NCBI GenBank assembly: GCA_902489185.1
Contig: CABTZC010000141.1
Coordinates: forward strand, 1-5,931
From: an uncultured Brevibacterium sp.
GTDB taxonomy: Bacteria > Actinomycetota > Actinomycetes > Actinomycetales > Brevibacteriaceae
Direction: 5' to 3'
Length of the DNA stretch: 5,931 nt
Positions 1-5,931 of the stretch are shown here, piece after piece (positions within the stretch are counted from its first letter, which is position 1; every line of letters starts with the position of its first letter). Made by a program: the position numbers and the translations under genes. The notes below the pieces were generated by a model. It saw only the letters and a list, made by a program, of their open reading frames with translations, ran no database searches and had not been told where the DNA came from.

Positions 1-601
1 AGAAGACCTGGATGCCCTCAACGGACTGCCAGGCCTCAAAGGGATCATGTTGCCCAACACTGAAGAGCCGGATCAGGTCACGCTGACCGCGATGCGGGCC
101 GGTGCGGGAATTCCCGTGTTGGCGCTCATTGAAACGGCAATTGGGATCGAGGCTGCGACCCGCATCGCTCAGGCACCCGGCACGTTCCGCCTGGCCTTGG
201 GCACCAACGACTTCCGCAAGGACACCGGAGTGGGCGATGACCCGATGGCGCTTGCATACGCACGTTCGCGGCTGGTGGTCGCCACGCGCGTGGGCGGTTT
301 GCCCGGCGCAATCGATGGCCCCTCCCCCGCGAGTGCGAACTCGAAGGCCTTGCTACACGACTGCGGTTGGACATTGAAGATGGGCATGACAGGCAAGCTT
401 ATTTTGAACCCGCAACAGGCGGTGACCATCAACGACGCGTTGGCACCCAGTGAAGATGACCGCACGTGGGCGCGCAAGCTGCTGGCAGAAGCAGAAGCCG
501 CCGGCGATGACGCGATCGCCGACGGCTCCTACCTGCCCCGTTTGGCCCGCGCGAAGAAAATTGCGCAGTTGTCAGACTCCTACGGGCTGTGGAAGAACTG
601 A
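1..601 (+). CDS. HpcH/HpaI aldolase / CitE-like lyase, C-terminal part (5' end outside window)
   Basis: This is the 3' part of a gene read from base 2 to a TGA at 599-601, giving about 199 residues; the start lies left of the window. The fragment matches the second half of the HpcH/HpaI aldolase/citrate lyase beta (CitE) TIM-barrel family, which cleaves or forms C-C bonds in CoA-thioester or oxo-acid substrates with a divalent metal. Visible signatures, in fragment numbering, are the strand PVLALIETAIGIEAA with the likely metal ligand Glu44, LGTNDFRKDTG with likely metal ligand Asp70, the segment YARSRLVVATRVGG, the AIDGPSP loop, and TGKLILNPQQ, where family members usually have GK...HPxQ. 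A short tail follows (SYLPRLARAKKIAQ). The first in-frame ATG at position 47 falls inside the fold and is not a credible start. The substrate (citramalyl-CoA, malyl-CoA or another) cannot be told from this part. Its neighbour serA converges on it with one base between stops, so the two are not co-transcribed. Confidence 0.85.
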   Translation, partial: EDLDALNGLPGLKGIMLPNTEEPDQVTLTAMRAGAGIPVLALIETAIGIEAATRIAQAPGTFRLALGTNDFRKDTGVGDDPMALAYARSRLVVATRVGGLPGAIDGPSPASANSKALLHDCGWTLKMGMTGKLILNPQQAVTINDALAPSEDDRTWARKLLAEAEAAGDDAIADGSYLPRLARAKKIAQLSDSYGLWKN

Positions 602-602
602 G

Positions 603-2186
603 TTATTTCTCTTCGATGTTCGCAACCCGAGCGAAGCTCGCGCCAATTTCAGAAGCGACGGTGTTAACGACCTCGGCGGTCACATCCGAATCAACTGCGA
701 GCACGGCCAGCGCCTGATCATTGTTGGGTGAGACCTGCATGGCTTCAATGTTGATGCCCAGGTTGCCCAGCGCCTGACCGAACAGGCCAATGACACCGGG
801 GCGGTCGTCGTATTTGAAGACGACGAGGTGGTCGGTGAGCTTCATTTCGAGGTCATAGCCGTCGATTTCGGTGAGTTTCTGCACATCCTTGGGGCCGGTG
901 ACGGTTCCGGCGACGCGAATCTGTTGGCCCGCCGAGGTGGCGGCGACGAGCGTGACGACGTTGCGGAAGTTCTCGCTAAGGGGTTCGGTAGCGAGTTCGA
1001 CGGTGACACCGCGTTCTTGGGCAAAAAGTGGGGCGTTGACATAGGAAACCGCACCGTCGACCACGTCGAGGAAGAGTCCCTTGAGCGCGGACAGTTTGAG
1101 GACGCTGACATCCTTTTGGGTCACTTCGCCACGTACCTCAACGCGCAAGTGAGTGACCGGGTCGCCGGCCATGGCTGACACGACCCGTCCGAGGCGTTCG
1201 GTGAGTGCGATGCCGGGGCGGACTTGTGGGTCGATTGCGCCACCGGCAACGTTGACAGCGTCTGGCACGAGTTCACCGGCCAGGGCTTTGCGCACGGATT
1301 GTGCGACTGCGACGCCGGCTTTTTCTTGGGCTTCGGCGGTGGAGGCTCCCAGGTGCGGGGTGACGTTGATGCGGTCGTGGGCCATGAGTGGCGAGTTCAC
1401 GGGCGGTTCTTGGGTGAACACGTCGATGCCTGCGCCGCCTACGCGACCGTCTTCGATAGCTTTTGCGAGTGCGGCTTCGTCGACGATTCCGCCGCGGGCA
1501 ACATTGATGATGCGCACGGTGGGTTTGACTTTGGTGAGTGCTTCTTCGCCGATCATGCCGATTGTTTCTGGGGTTTTGGGCATGTGAACGGTGATGAAGT
1601 CGGACTGTTCGAGGAGTTCGTCGAGGCTCACGACGGTCACGCCCATTGCGGCTGCGCGGGAGGAGGAGATGTAGGGGTCGTAACCGATGAGGTTCATGCC
1701 GAATGCTTTTGCGCGTTCAGCGACCAGGCCACCGATGCGTCCCAGGCCCACGATGCCCAGGGTCTTTTCGTAGAGTTCAACGCCGGAGAGTTTGGAGCGG
1801 TTCCACTCCCCTGCTTTGAGGGAGGCGTGGCCTGCGCCGTAGTTGCGGGCGGAGCCAAGTATGTGGGCCATGGTGAGTTCGGCGGCCGAAATGATGTTGG
1901 AGGTGGGCGCGTTGACGACCATGACACCCGCGCGGGTGGCGGCGGGGATCTCTACGTTGTCGAGGCCCACGCCGGCGCGGGCGATGACTTTGAGTTCTGG
2001 GGCTGCCGCGATTGCTTCGGCGTCCATTTTGGTTGCGGAGCGGATGAGCACGGCGTTGACGTCTTTGAGGGCAGGGAGGAGTTCGGCGCGGTCTGCCCCG
2101 TTGCATTTCCTGATTTCAAAGTCGGGCCCCAGTGCGTCGACGGTTGCGGGTGAGAGTTCTTCTGCAATTAGGACAACGGGTTTCAC
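603..2186 (-). CDS. serA: D-3-phosphoglycerate dehydrogenase, long form with ACT domain
   Basis: SerA oxidises 3-phosphoglycerate to 3-phosphohydroxypyruvate with NAD+, the first step of the phosphorylated serine pathway, in the cytosol. The 527 residues show the long architecture known from M. tuberculosis. A substrate-binding domain is split around a Rossmann domain (about 100-290), with nucleotide motif GLGRIGG at 147-153 and Asp170 following it in YDP. The catalytic set is Arg231 (NVARGG), Glu260 (TQEPP) and His278 (PHLGAST). An intervening (ASB) domain spans about 315-450, and a C-terminal ACT domain 453-527 starts YDDRPGVIGLFG. In the ACT domain Tyr459, Asp461 and Asn479 align with residues I recall as serine-binding in the M. 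tuberculosis enzyme, so feedback inhibition by L-serine is expected (inference). The start is GTG with an AGGAGG 4 bases upstream. It is divergent from the two-component operon. No frameshift or missing catalytic residue is seen. Confidence 0.97.
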   Translation of the reverse strand: MKPVVLIAEELSPATVDALGPDFEIRKCNGADRAELLPALKDVNAVLIRSATKMDAEAIAAAPELKVIARAGVGLDNVEIPAATRAGVMVVNAPTSNIISAAELTMAHILGSARNYGAGHASLKAGEWNRSKLSGVELYEKTLGIVGLGRIGGLVAERAKAFGMNLIGYDPYISSSRAAAMGVTVVSLDELLEQSDFITVHMPKTPETIGMIGEEALTKVKPTVRIINVARGGIVDEAALAKAIEDGRVGGAGIDVFTQEPPVNSPLMAHDRINVTPHLGASTAEAQEKAGVAVAQSVRKALAGELVPDAVNVAGGAIDPQVRPGIALTERLGRVVSAMAGDPVTHLRVEVRGEVTQKDVSVLKLSALKGLFLDVVDGAVSYVNAPLFAQERGVTVELATEPLSENFRNVVTLVAATSAGQQIRVAGTVTGPKDVQKLTEIDGYDLEMKLTDHLVVFKYDDRPGVIGLFGQALGNLGINIEAMQVSPNNDQALAVLAVDSDVTAEVVNTVASEIGASFARVANIEEK

Positions 2187-2190
2187 TGTG

Positions 2191-2196
2191 CCTCCT
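2191..2196 (-). promoter_or_regulatory. Shine-Dalgarno site of serA
   Basis: Read on the - strand this is AGGAGG, a full match to the anti-Shine-Dalgarno core, followed by CACA and then the GTG start. It fixes the GTG at 2184-2186 as the serA start and suggests efficient translation despite the non-ATG codon. Confidence 0.85.
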
Positions 2197-2234
2197 GAAC
2201 ACGTGCTGATGACCCAGGTGCGGGATATGGGCCT

Positions 2235-2242
2235 ATACGTAT
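2235..2242. repeat. Short palindrome ATACGTAT
   Basis: ATACGTAT is a perfect 8-base palindrome, 2 bases before the 7-bp-arm inverted repeat at 2245. It could be a half of a composite operator or simply part of an AT-rich promoter core; an 8-base palindrome alone can occur by chance. Confidence 0.3.
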
Positions 2243-2244
2243 CT

Positions 2245-2262
2245 TATTCATGGCGATGAATA
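2245..2262. repeat. Perfect inverted repeat, operator candidate
   Basis: TATTCAT (2245-2251) and ATGAATA (2256-2262) are exact reverse complements around the spacer GGCG. Allowing one mismatch, the arms extend to 9 bases (2243-2264). The element lies in the AT-rich core of the divergent region and overlaps both weak -10 candidates. The size and symmetry fit a dimeric regulator site. Binding by the response regulator encoded just downstream is possible but is only inferred. The RNA form would be a short, weak hairpin, so a DNA site is the better reading. Confidence 0.5.
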
Positions 2263-2314
2263 TGTTTTACAGCGGGGTCTGCGTTCACCGCCGAACATTT
2301 CATACCGCGGGACG

Positions 2315-3568
2315 ATGAGCACCTCTCACCTTCTACCTAAACTAATGGACATGAGAAAACCGTGGCATGTGAGGGCATCACAGTTTATGTCGGCCCACAT
2401 GTGGGTGGTTGACTCGCTTATCTTCGCTGCTCCACTGGTACTCATTACGATTGTGCTTCCAGCGTATGAGCCCGGTCTGCGTGGGGTTCTCCAGATCGTG
2501 GTTATGATCGCGATGAGCGCATCGCTTGTATTTAGGCGATCGCTTCCTCTGGTCACTGGATGGATTGTGGTGGCAACTGGGTTACTTTACGCGTTGACGT
2601 TTGCATTCCCGCACCCAGCCCTTATCACCGTCCCTATTACTGTGCACGCGGTCACCGCCTATGCACCTCGGCGGTGGGGAAAGATCTTCCTGGGCATTGG
2701 AATTGTGGCGGCGTTCATTTTTGCGGCCAGTAATATCGCTTACTTTTATGTGTCTGGTACCAGGCTTTCAGATTTCACCGCTGGTGAACTGCTGTTCCTA
2801 GTTTTGGCGGCGTTGGTTTTCCCCATGGTGACGGTGGCACTCGCGTGGACCCTTGGGGATATTCATTGGCGTAAGCGCGATGATGCGCAAAGGATTGCCG
2901 AACGTAACACACTGCTGGAGCGCGAACGTGAGAATGAAATTCGACTTGCATCCGATGCTGAACGGATGCGGATTGCACGAGAGATGCACGACATTGTTGC
3001 CCACTCGATGTCGGTGATTATTACGCAAGCTGATGGTGGGCGCTATGCTGCGAAGGCTTCGCCACAGACTGCGGTGACCGCGTTGGAAACGATTGCAGAG
3101 ACTGGCCGTGAAGCGCTGGGTAACTTGCGTGGGATGTTGGGTGTTCTGCGTGATCCCAGCGCCAGCGCCCAGACTACTCCGATGCCAGGTATTCAGGACC
3201 TCGGGGCGCTTGTTGAGAATGTGCGGGCGGCGGGCCTTGAGGTGACGTTGAGTACTGCGCCGGATTTGCCCGAGTTGGCGCCGGCGGCTCAGTTGGCGGT
3301 GTACCGGATTGTGCAGGAAGCGCTCACCAACACGATGAAGCACGGTGGGCCGGATGCGCGTGCAGAAGTCACTGTGGAGCCTGGTGAGTTGGGGATTGTG
3401 GCGCGGGTTGTTTCGACCGGTCGGGCCGAGTCTGCTGCGGCGCCTGGGTCTGGGGCGGGTATCCAGGGGATGAAGGAGCGTGCGCATATTCATGGGGGTT
3501 CGCTGGTTGCTGAGCCCACTGAGGCTGGTTTTTTGGTTGAGCTGTCGTTGCCGGAGGATGTCGCGTGA
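2315..3568 (+). CDS. NarL-type (HisKA_3) membrane sensor histidine kinase
   Basis: This 417-residue protein autophosphorylates on histidine and should pass the phosphate to the regulator encoded next. The N-terminal half has about five to six hydrophobic segments (roughly 31-50, 57-73, 78-98, 100-116, 123-146 and 156-180) joined by short loops, so no large extracellular sensor domain is present; the signal may be sensed in or at the membrane. A charged, probably coiled-coil linker (about 183-215) leads to the HisKA_3 dimerisation domain with RIAREMHDIVAHSMSVI, where His225 is the phospho-acceptor. The ATPase domain has the N box RIVQEALTNTMKH (Asn339) and the GSGAGIQGMKERA segment (378-390), then HGGSL and a C-terminal GFLVELSLP strand. 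The usual acidic G1 motif (DxGxG) is replaced by STGRA at 367-371. ATG 2315 is the first possible start after an in-frame stop at 2210; its Shine-Dalgarno is poor (GGGA only 2 bases away), so ATG at 2345 or 2351 remains possible. The ligand is unknown. Confidence 0.93.
   Translation: MSTSHLLPKLMDMRKPWHVRASQFMSAHMWVVDSLIFAAPLVLITIVLPAYEPGLRGVLQIVVMIAMSASLVFRRSLPLVTGWIVVATGLLYALTFAFPHPALITVPITVHAVTAYAPRRWGKIFLGIGIVAAFIFAASNIAYFYVSGTRLSDFTAGELLFLVLAALVFPMVTVALAWTLGDIHWRKRDDAQRIAERNTLLERERENEIRLASDAERMRIAREMHDIVAHSMSVIITQADGGRYAAKASPQTAVTALETIAETGREALGNLRGMLGVLRDPSASAQTTPMPGIQDLGALVENVRAAGLEVTLSTAPDLPELAPAAQLAVYRIVQEALTNTMKHGGPDARAEVTVEPGELGIVARVVSTGRAESAAAPGSGAGIQGMKERAHIHGGSLVAEPTEAGFLVELSLPEDVA
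3553..3557 (+). promoter_or_regulatory. Shine-Dalgarno site of the response regulator, inside the kinase gene
   Basis: GGAGG lies within the last codons of the kinase gene, 7 bases before the GTG at 3565. It supports that GTG as the regulator start and fits translational coupling through the overlapping GTGA. Confidence 0.75.
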
Positions 3569-4230
3569 CTGTTCGGGTTTTGCTTGTTGATGACCAGGTT
3601 TTGGTGCGTGCGGGTCTTGCGATGGTGATTGATTCGCAGGATGACATGCGGGTGGTGGCCCAGGCGGAAAACGGTCGCGAGGCGGTTGAAGCTGTGCGGG
3701 CGCACGCGGTTGACGTGGTTCTCATGGATATTCGCATGCCGATGATGGATGGGTTGACTGCTACGCAGGAGATTGTGGCGTTGGGTGATGCTGGGGCCCT
3801 GCCGCAGGTGCCGACCATTATTGTGTTGACGACGTTTGATACTGATGATTATGCGTTGACGGCGTTGCGGTCGGGGGCGAGTGGGTTTTTGTTGAAGGAT
3901 GCCCGGCCCGAGGTGTTGTTGGACTCGATCCGGCAGGCGCACGTGGGTGGTGCGGTGATCGCGCCAACGACCACGCGCCGGTTGCTGGAGACGGTGGTCG
4001 CTGCGCCGGCGGTGCCTGATGAGCATGCCCAGAAGTTGGATCGGCTCACGGCCCGTGAGCGTGAGGTGTTTGAGCTGGTGGCGCGCGGGAGGTCCAACGC
4101 TGAAATTGCGGGCGAGCTGTTTATGGCGGGCCCCACTGTGAAGACACACGTGGGTCATATTCTGACCAAACTCGAGGTGCGCGACCGCATCCACGCTGTC
4201 ATCTTCGCCTACGAGGCCGGAGTCGTGTGA
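3565..4230 (+). CDS. NarL/LuxR-family response regulator
   Basis: This 221-residue cytosolic transcription factor is the likely partner of the kinase just upstream. The receiver domain (about 3-125) has the acidic pair Asp9-Asp10 (LLVDDQ), the phospho-acceptor Asp55 in VLMDIRMP, the switch Thr89 in VLTTFD and Lys111 in FLLKDA, so all conserved phosphorylation residues are present. After a linker rich in Ala, Val and Pro, the LuxR-type helix-turn-helix occupies about 158-218: LTAREREVFELVARGRSNAEIA, then the recognition helix region GPTVKTHVGHILTKL. Length and layout are typical of the family (about 210-230). The GTG start overlaps the kinase TGA in GTGA, the usual sign of a coupled operon. 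Targets are unknown; autoregulation through the inverted repeat upstream of the kinase is a guess. The gene is G- and T-rich on its coding strand, with frequent TTG, GTT and GTG codons. Confidence 0.96.
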   Translation: MTVRVLLVDDQVLVRAGLAMVIDSQDDMRVVAQAENGREAVEAVRAHAVDVVLMDIRMPMMDGLTATQEIVALGDAGALPQVPTIIVLTTFDTDDYALTALRSGASGFLLKDARPEVLLDSIRQAHVGGAVIAPTTTRRLLETVVAAPAVPDEHAQKLDRLTAREREVFELVARGRSNAEIAGELFMAGPTVKTHVGHILTKLEVRDRIHAVIFAYEAGVV

Positions 4231-4276
4231 GGCGCTGAGCCGCTGTTTTGCTTTAGCTGAGCCCAAGGCGCCCCGC

Positions 4277-4316
4277 TGGTTAGAGCAGCTCTGGTCAAAA
4301 CCGATCAGACCAACCA
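4277..4316. terminator. Imperfect hairpin in the convergent gap, possible bidirectional terminator
   Basis: The 102 bases between the regulator stop and the HNH gene stop should hold a termination signal for both. The best structure seen pairs TGGTT (4277-4281) with AACCA (4312-4316) and TCTGGTC (4290-4296) with GATCAGA (4303-4309, one G-T wobble) around the loop AAAACC. An 8-base bulge and a 2-base bulge separate the two stems, and no T-run follows on either strand. A standard intrinsic terminator is therefore not demonstrated. Confidence 0.25.
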
Positions 4317-4332
4317 CTCTCACGTTGGCTTA

Positions 4333-5931
4333 CTAGAATGGTGGTGGTTCTTCGCTGGGTTCCCATGGGTGGGTGTCACCGTTGAACACCTCCCCTGCAC
4401 TTTGAGTACCCCCAGTTTCAGAGCGGCGTGCAGTTTGGTGTTCTGTTGCTAGGTACTCATTAATGGTGTCGCTGATGTCTTGGTCACCGGTGTCGAAGTA
4501 CTCAAGTAACCGTTCGTGCTGGAGTTGGTTAATACGTGATTCTGGCGGGTAGACCAGCATCGCACCAATCCTGGGGAACACGCACGCCAGGGAACCGTCA
4601 TCCATCCTGTCGACGCGGAGTCGTTTCTGGGTTTTCTCCTGATGATGCCGCTTACACAACGGATGCAAATTCTCCATCACCGTGAGTCCACCATTTTCGG
4701 GGTCCTGATGGTTGAACGGTTCGATATGGTCCTTCTCGCACACCCTGGCAGGGACCGCGCACCACGGGGCACTGCAATCAGGGTGCCTAGCCTCAACCAT
4801 GCGTTTCAAAGCTGCTGGTATGTAATACTTCGTCGGCGCAGACTCCAGGACTACCCCTGTTTCGGGGTCTGTGAACATCCGGTAGACCCATTTCGCTTGC
4901 GCGATCAGCTCATCAGCAGTCTTTGCGTCTAACGGCACCCGGTTATTCATCATCACCGGAACCCGCGCACCTGGGTCCACCTTGATCGGCAACCCAAAAT
5001 CACACTCACTACCAGCACCCGCAGGCTCGCTGGCACTCGGCGGCACACCAGCCCCCGGTGGCGCACTACTCCCCTGGTTCTCGGACGCTTGTTCTTCGGT
5101 TTCGTGTCTTCCAGGATCTTGTTGTTCGGGTCTGTGTTTGTTTGGTGGTGGGTTGTTCATGAGGAAGTGCAGTACCGGGACTGTGAGGTTAATGCTGGCT
5201 TGGGATTTGAGCCATTCTTCTTTTTCAGGCATGGACACGCACAACTCAAGCTCGTACACGTCTTCAGCCTGACGGGCTTCACACTTATCAGCCCACACAG
5301 AACCAACTGCATCGCCCGCCCCAGAAGCATCAGCAATGTCTGCGTCAGCACCTGCAGCGTTTCTGGTTTGGATGCGAGTGCCGTTTTCGAGGATCACTTC
5401 AGCATCATCCGCACTCGGGCTATCTGGTTTGGTGTAGGTGACTTTGATCGGTGCGCGTTTACCTGTACGCACCACTCGGGCGCGGAGTTTTGTTGAGGGT
5501 TTCGCTCCCAGGATCAAATCCAGGATGAGTTGGTCCATGAGTCGGTCATCATCAACCTCAACCTTGCCTAAATCACCCACGCGCATCTCGGTCACGTCCC
5601 CGTTGTTTTCGGTGAAGAACAGGGCTTGTTGTTCATCCGTCAACGTGGCGGTGAACGGTTCTATGTGGTTCGCCATGATCGCTTTCGCAGTCCCGCGTAC
5701 ACGCTGATAAAACGCTTCCATCTCCAACACCGGCCCAGTCAGACTCAGGGTGGCTGTCCCGTCATCATTGACCCAATACGACACTGACCGGTTACGGTGC
5801 GCGTTCACTGCCCGGGTTTCTGGGGTGGTGAGCATGGCAAGCACTTCCGTGACATGCCGCCGGTAGGTTTTCCACGCCACGTTCACCCGTTTACTGGTGA
5901 GCATGTCATCAAACACCGGGACACACACCCC
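4333..5931 (-). CDS. DUF222 / HNH endonuclease-like protein (13E12-type), N-terminus outside window
   Basis: The frame is open to the right edge, so the 5' end is missing; a GTG at 5926-5928 is in frame but is unlikely to be the real start, because it falls within the DUF222 region. About 531 residues, numbered from that GTG, are visible. Residues about 45-100 (RNRSVSYWVNDDGTATLSL onward) resemble the latter part of DUF222. A hydrophilic, low-complexity linker rich in Pro, Glu, Gln, Gly and Ser spans 258-310. The HNH nuclease motif follows at 385-432: Cys385 and Cys390 (CSAPWC), CEKDHIEPF with His401, the ENL segment with Asn420, and LCKRHHQEK with Cys425, His428 and His429. All catalytic and zinc-binding positions expected of the family are present. 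Such proteins are multicopy in actinomycetes (13E12 repeat family in M. tuberculosis), and their biological role is not established. An acidic Pro/Glu-rich tail ends in EEPPPF before TAG. It converges on the regulator gene. No transposase or flanking repeat was seen. Confidence 0.9.
   Translation of the reverse strand, partial: GVCVPVFDDMLTSKRVNVAWKTYRRHVTEVLAMLTTPETRAVNAHRNRSVSYWVNDDGTATLSLTGPVLEMEAFYQRVRGTAKAIMANHIEPFTATLTDEQQALFFTENNGDVTEMRVGDLGKVEVDDDRLMDQLILDLILGAKPSTKLRARVVRTGKRAPIKVTYTKPDSPSADDAEVILENGTRIQTRNAAGADADIADASGAGDAVGSVWADKCEARQAEDVYELELCVSMPEKEEWLKSQASINLTVPVLHFLMNNPPPNKHRPEQQDPGRHETEEQASENQGSSAPPGAGVPPSASEPAGAGSECDFGLPIKVDPGARVPVMMNNRVPLDAKTADELIAQAKWVYRMFTDPETGVVLESAPTKYYIPAALKRMVEARHPDCSAPWCAVPARVCEKDHIEPFNHQDPENGGLTVMENLHPLCKRHHQEKTQKRLRVDRMDDGSLACVFPRIGAMLVYPPESRINQLQHERLLEYFDTGDQDISDTINEYLATEHQTARRSETGGTQSAGEVFNGDTHPWEPSEEPPPF

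Larger units (their letters stand above)
2187..2314. promoter_or_regulatory. Divergent promoter region between serA and the two-component operon
   Basis: These 128 bases separate two divergent starts, so they must hold the serA promoter (- strand) and probably that of the kinase-regulator operon (+ strand). The AT-rich core at about 2234-2269 stands out from GC-rich flanks. Weak -10-like hexamers are TATGTT (2261-2266, + strand, 4 of 6 to TATAAT) and TAAGAT (- strand, 2242-2247, 4 of 6). Neither has a convincing -35 at proper spacing, so I do not assign exact promoters. The core also carries the inverted repeats listed separately. No riboswitch, T-box or leader peptide was recognised upstream of serA. 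Confidence 0.6.

Noticed and set aside
1224..2153. Long open frame on the + strand, 309 codons, antisense to serA
   Set aside because: It lies wholly within serA, has Cys/Gly/Asp/Phe-rich composition without any recognisable fold, and is explained by the codon bias of serA.
2187..2314. Riboswitch or amino-acid leader upstream of serA
   Set aside because: The untranslated stretch is short, shows no known aptamer core and no terminator/antiterminator pair; the palindromes fit a DNA operator better.
2798..3493. Open frame of 231 codons on the - strand opposite the histidine kinase
   Set aside because: Arg/His-rich translation without a motif, fully inside the kinase gene, which has complete catalytic boxes in its own frame.
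4282..4292. Palindrome AGAGC-A-GCTCT as a hairpin
   Set aside because: A one-base loop cannot form in RNA and there is no T-run; noted only as part of the weak convergent-gap structure.
3490..4323. Open frame of 277 codons on the - strand opposite the response regulator
   Set aside because: The product is Arg/His/Gln-rich with no domain and overlaps two clear genes; it is a shadow frame.
4333..5931. HNH gene as part of an insertion sequence, intron or homing element
   Set aside because: No transposase, terminal inverted repeats, target duplication or intron structure can be seen, and free-standing DUF222/HNH genes are ordinary in actinomycete chromosomes.

Overview
The window looks chromosomal and comes from a moderately high-GC Gram-positive, most likely an actinomycete (Actinomycetota). 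The evidence is a long SerA of the Mycobacterium tuberculosis type (527 residues, with an intervening domain before a C-terminal ACT domain), an actinobacterial DUF222/HNH protein of the kind called the 13E12 family in M. tuberculosis, a NarL/LuxR-type two-component pair common in that phylum, GTG starts and good Shine-Dalgarno sites. I cannot fix the genus.

Layout from left to right: (1) the 3' part of a + strand HpcH/HpaI-CitE-like aldolase/lyase gene, cut by the left edge; (2) serA on the - strand, converging on the aldolase gene with one base between the two stop codons; (3) a 128-bp divergent promoter region with a perfect 7-bp-arm inverted repeat and, 2 bp away, an 8-bp palindrome; (4) a + strand two-component operon, a multi-pass histidine kinase followed by a LuxR-family response regulator, translationally coupled by a GTGA overlap; (5) a 102-bp convergent gap with weak hairpin potential; (6) a - strand DUF222/HNH endonuclease-like gene open at the right edge, so its N-terminus is missing.

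Functionally, serA commits 3-phosphoglycerate to serine synthesis. The kinase and regulator almost certainly act as a pair, but the stimulus and regulon are not readable from the sequence. The only visible link between them and serA is the shared divergent intergenic region, whose inverted repeat could be an operator for the regulator itself or for something else. I found no tRNA, rRNA, CRISPR array, insertion sequence or riboswitch, and no convincing new multi-gene system. The points most worth a second look are the operator-like palindromes, the altered G1 box of the kinase, the low-complexity linker in the HNH protein, and a change in GC skew after the regulator gene.
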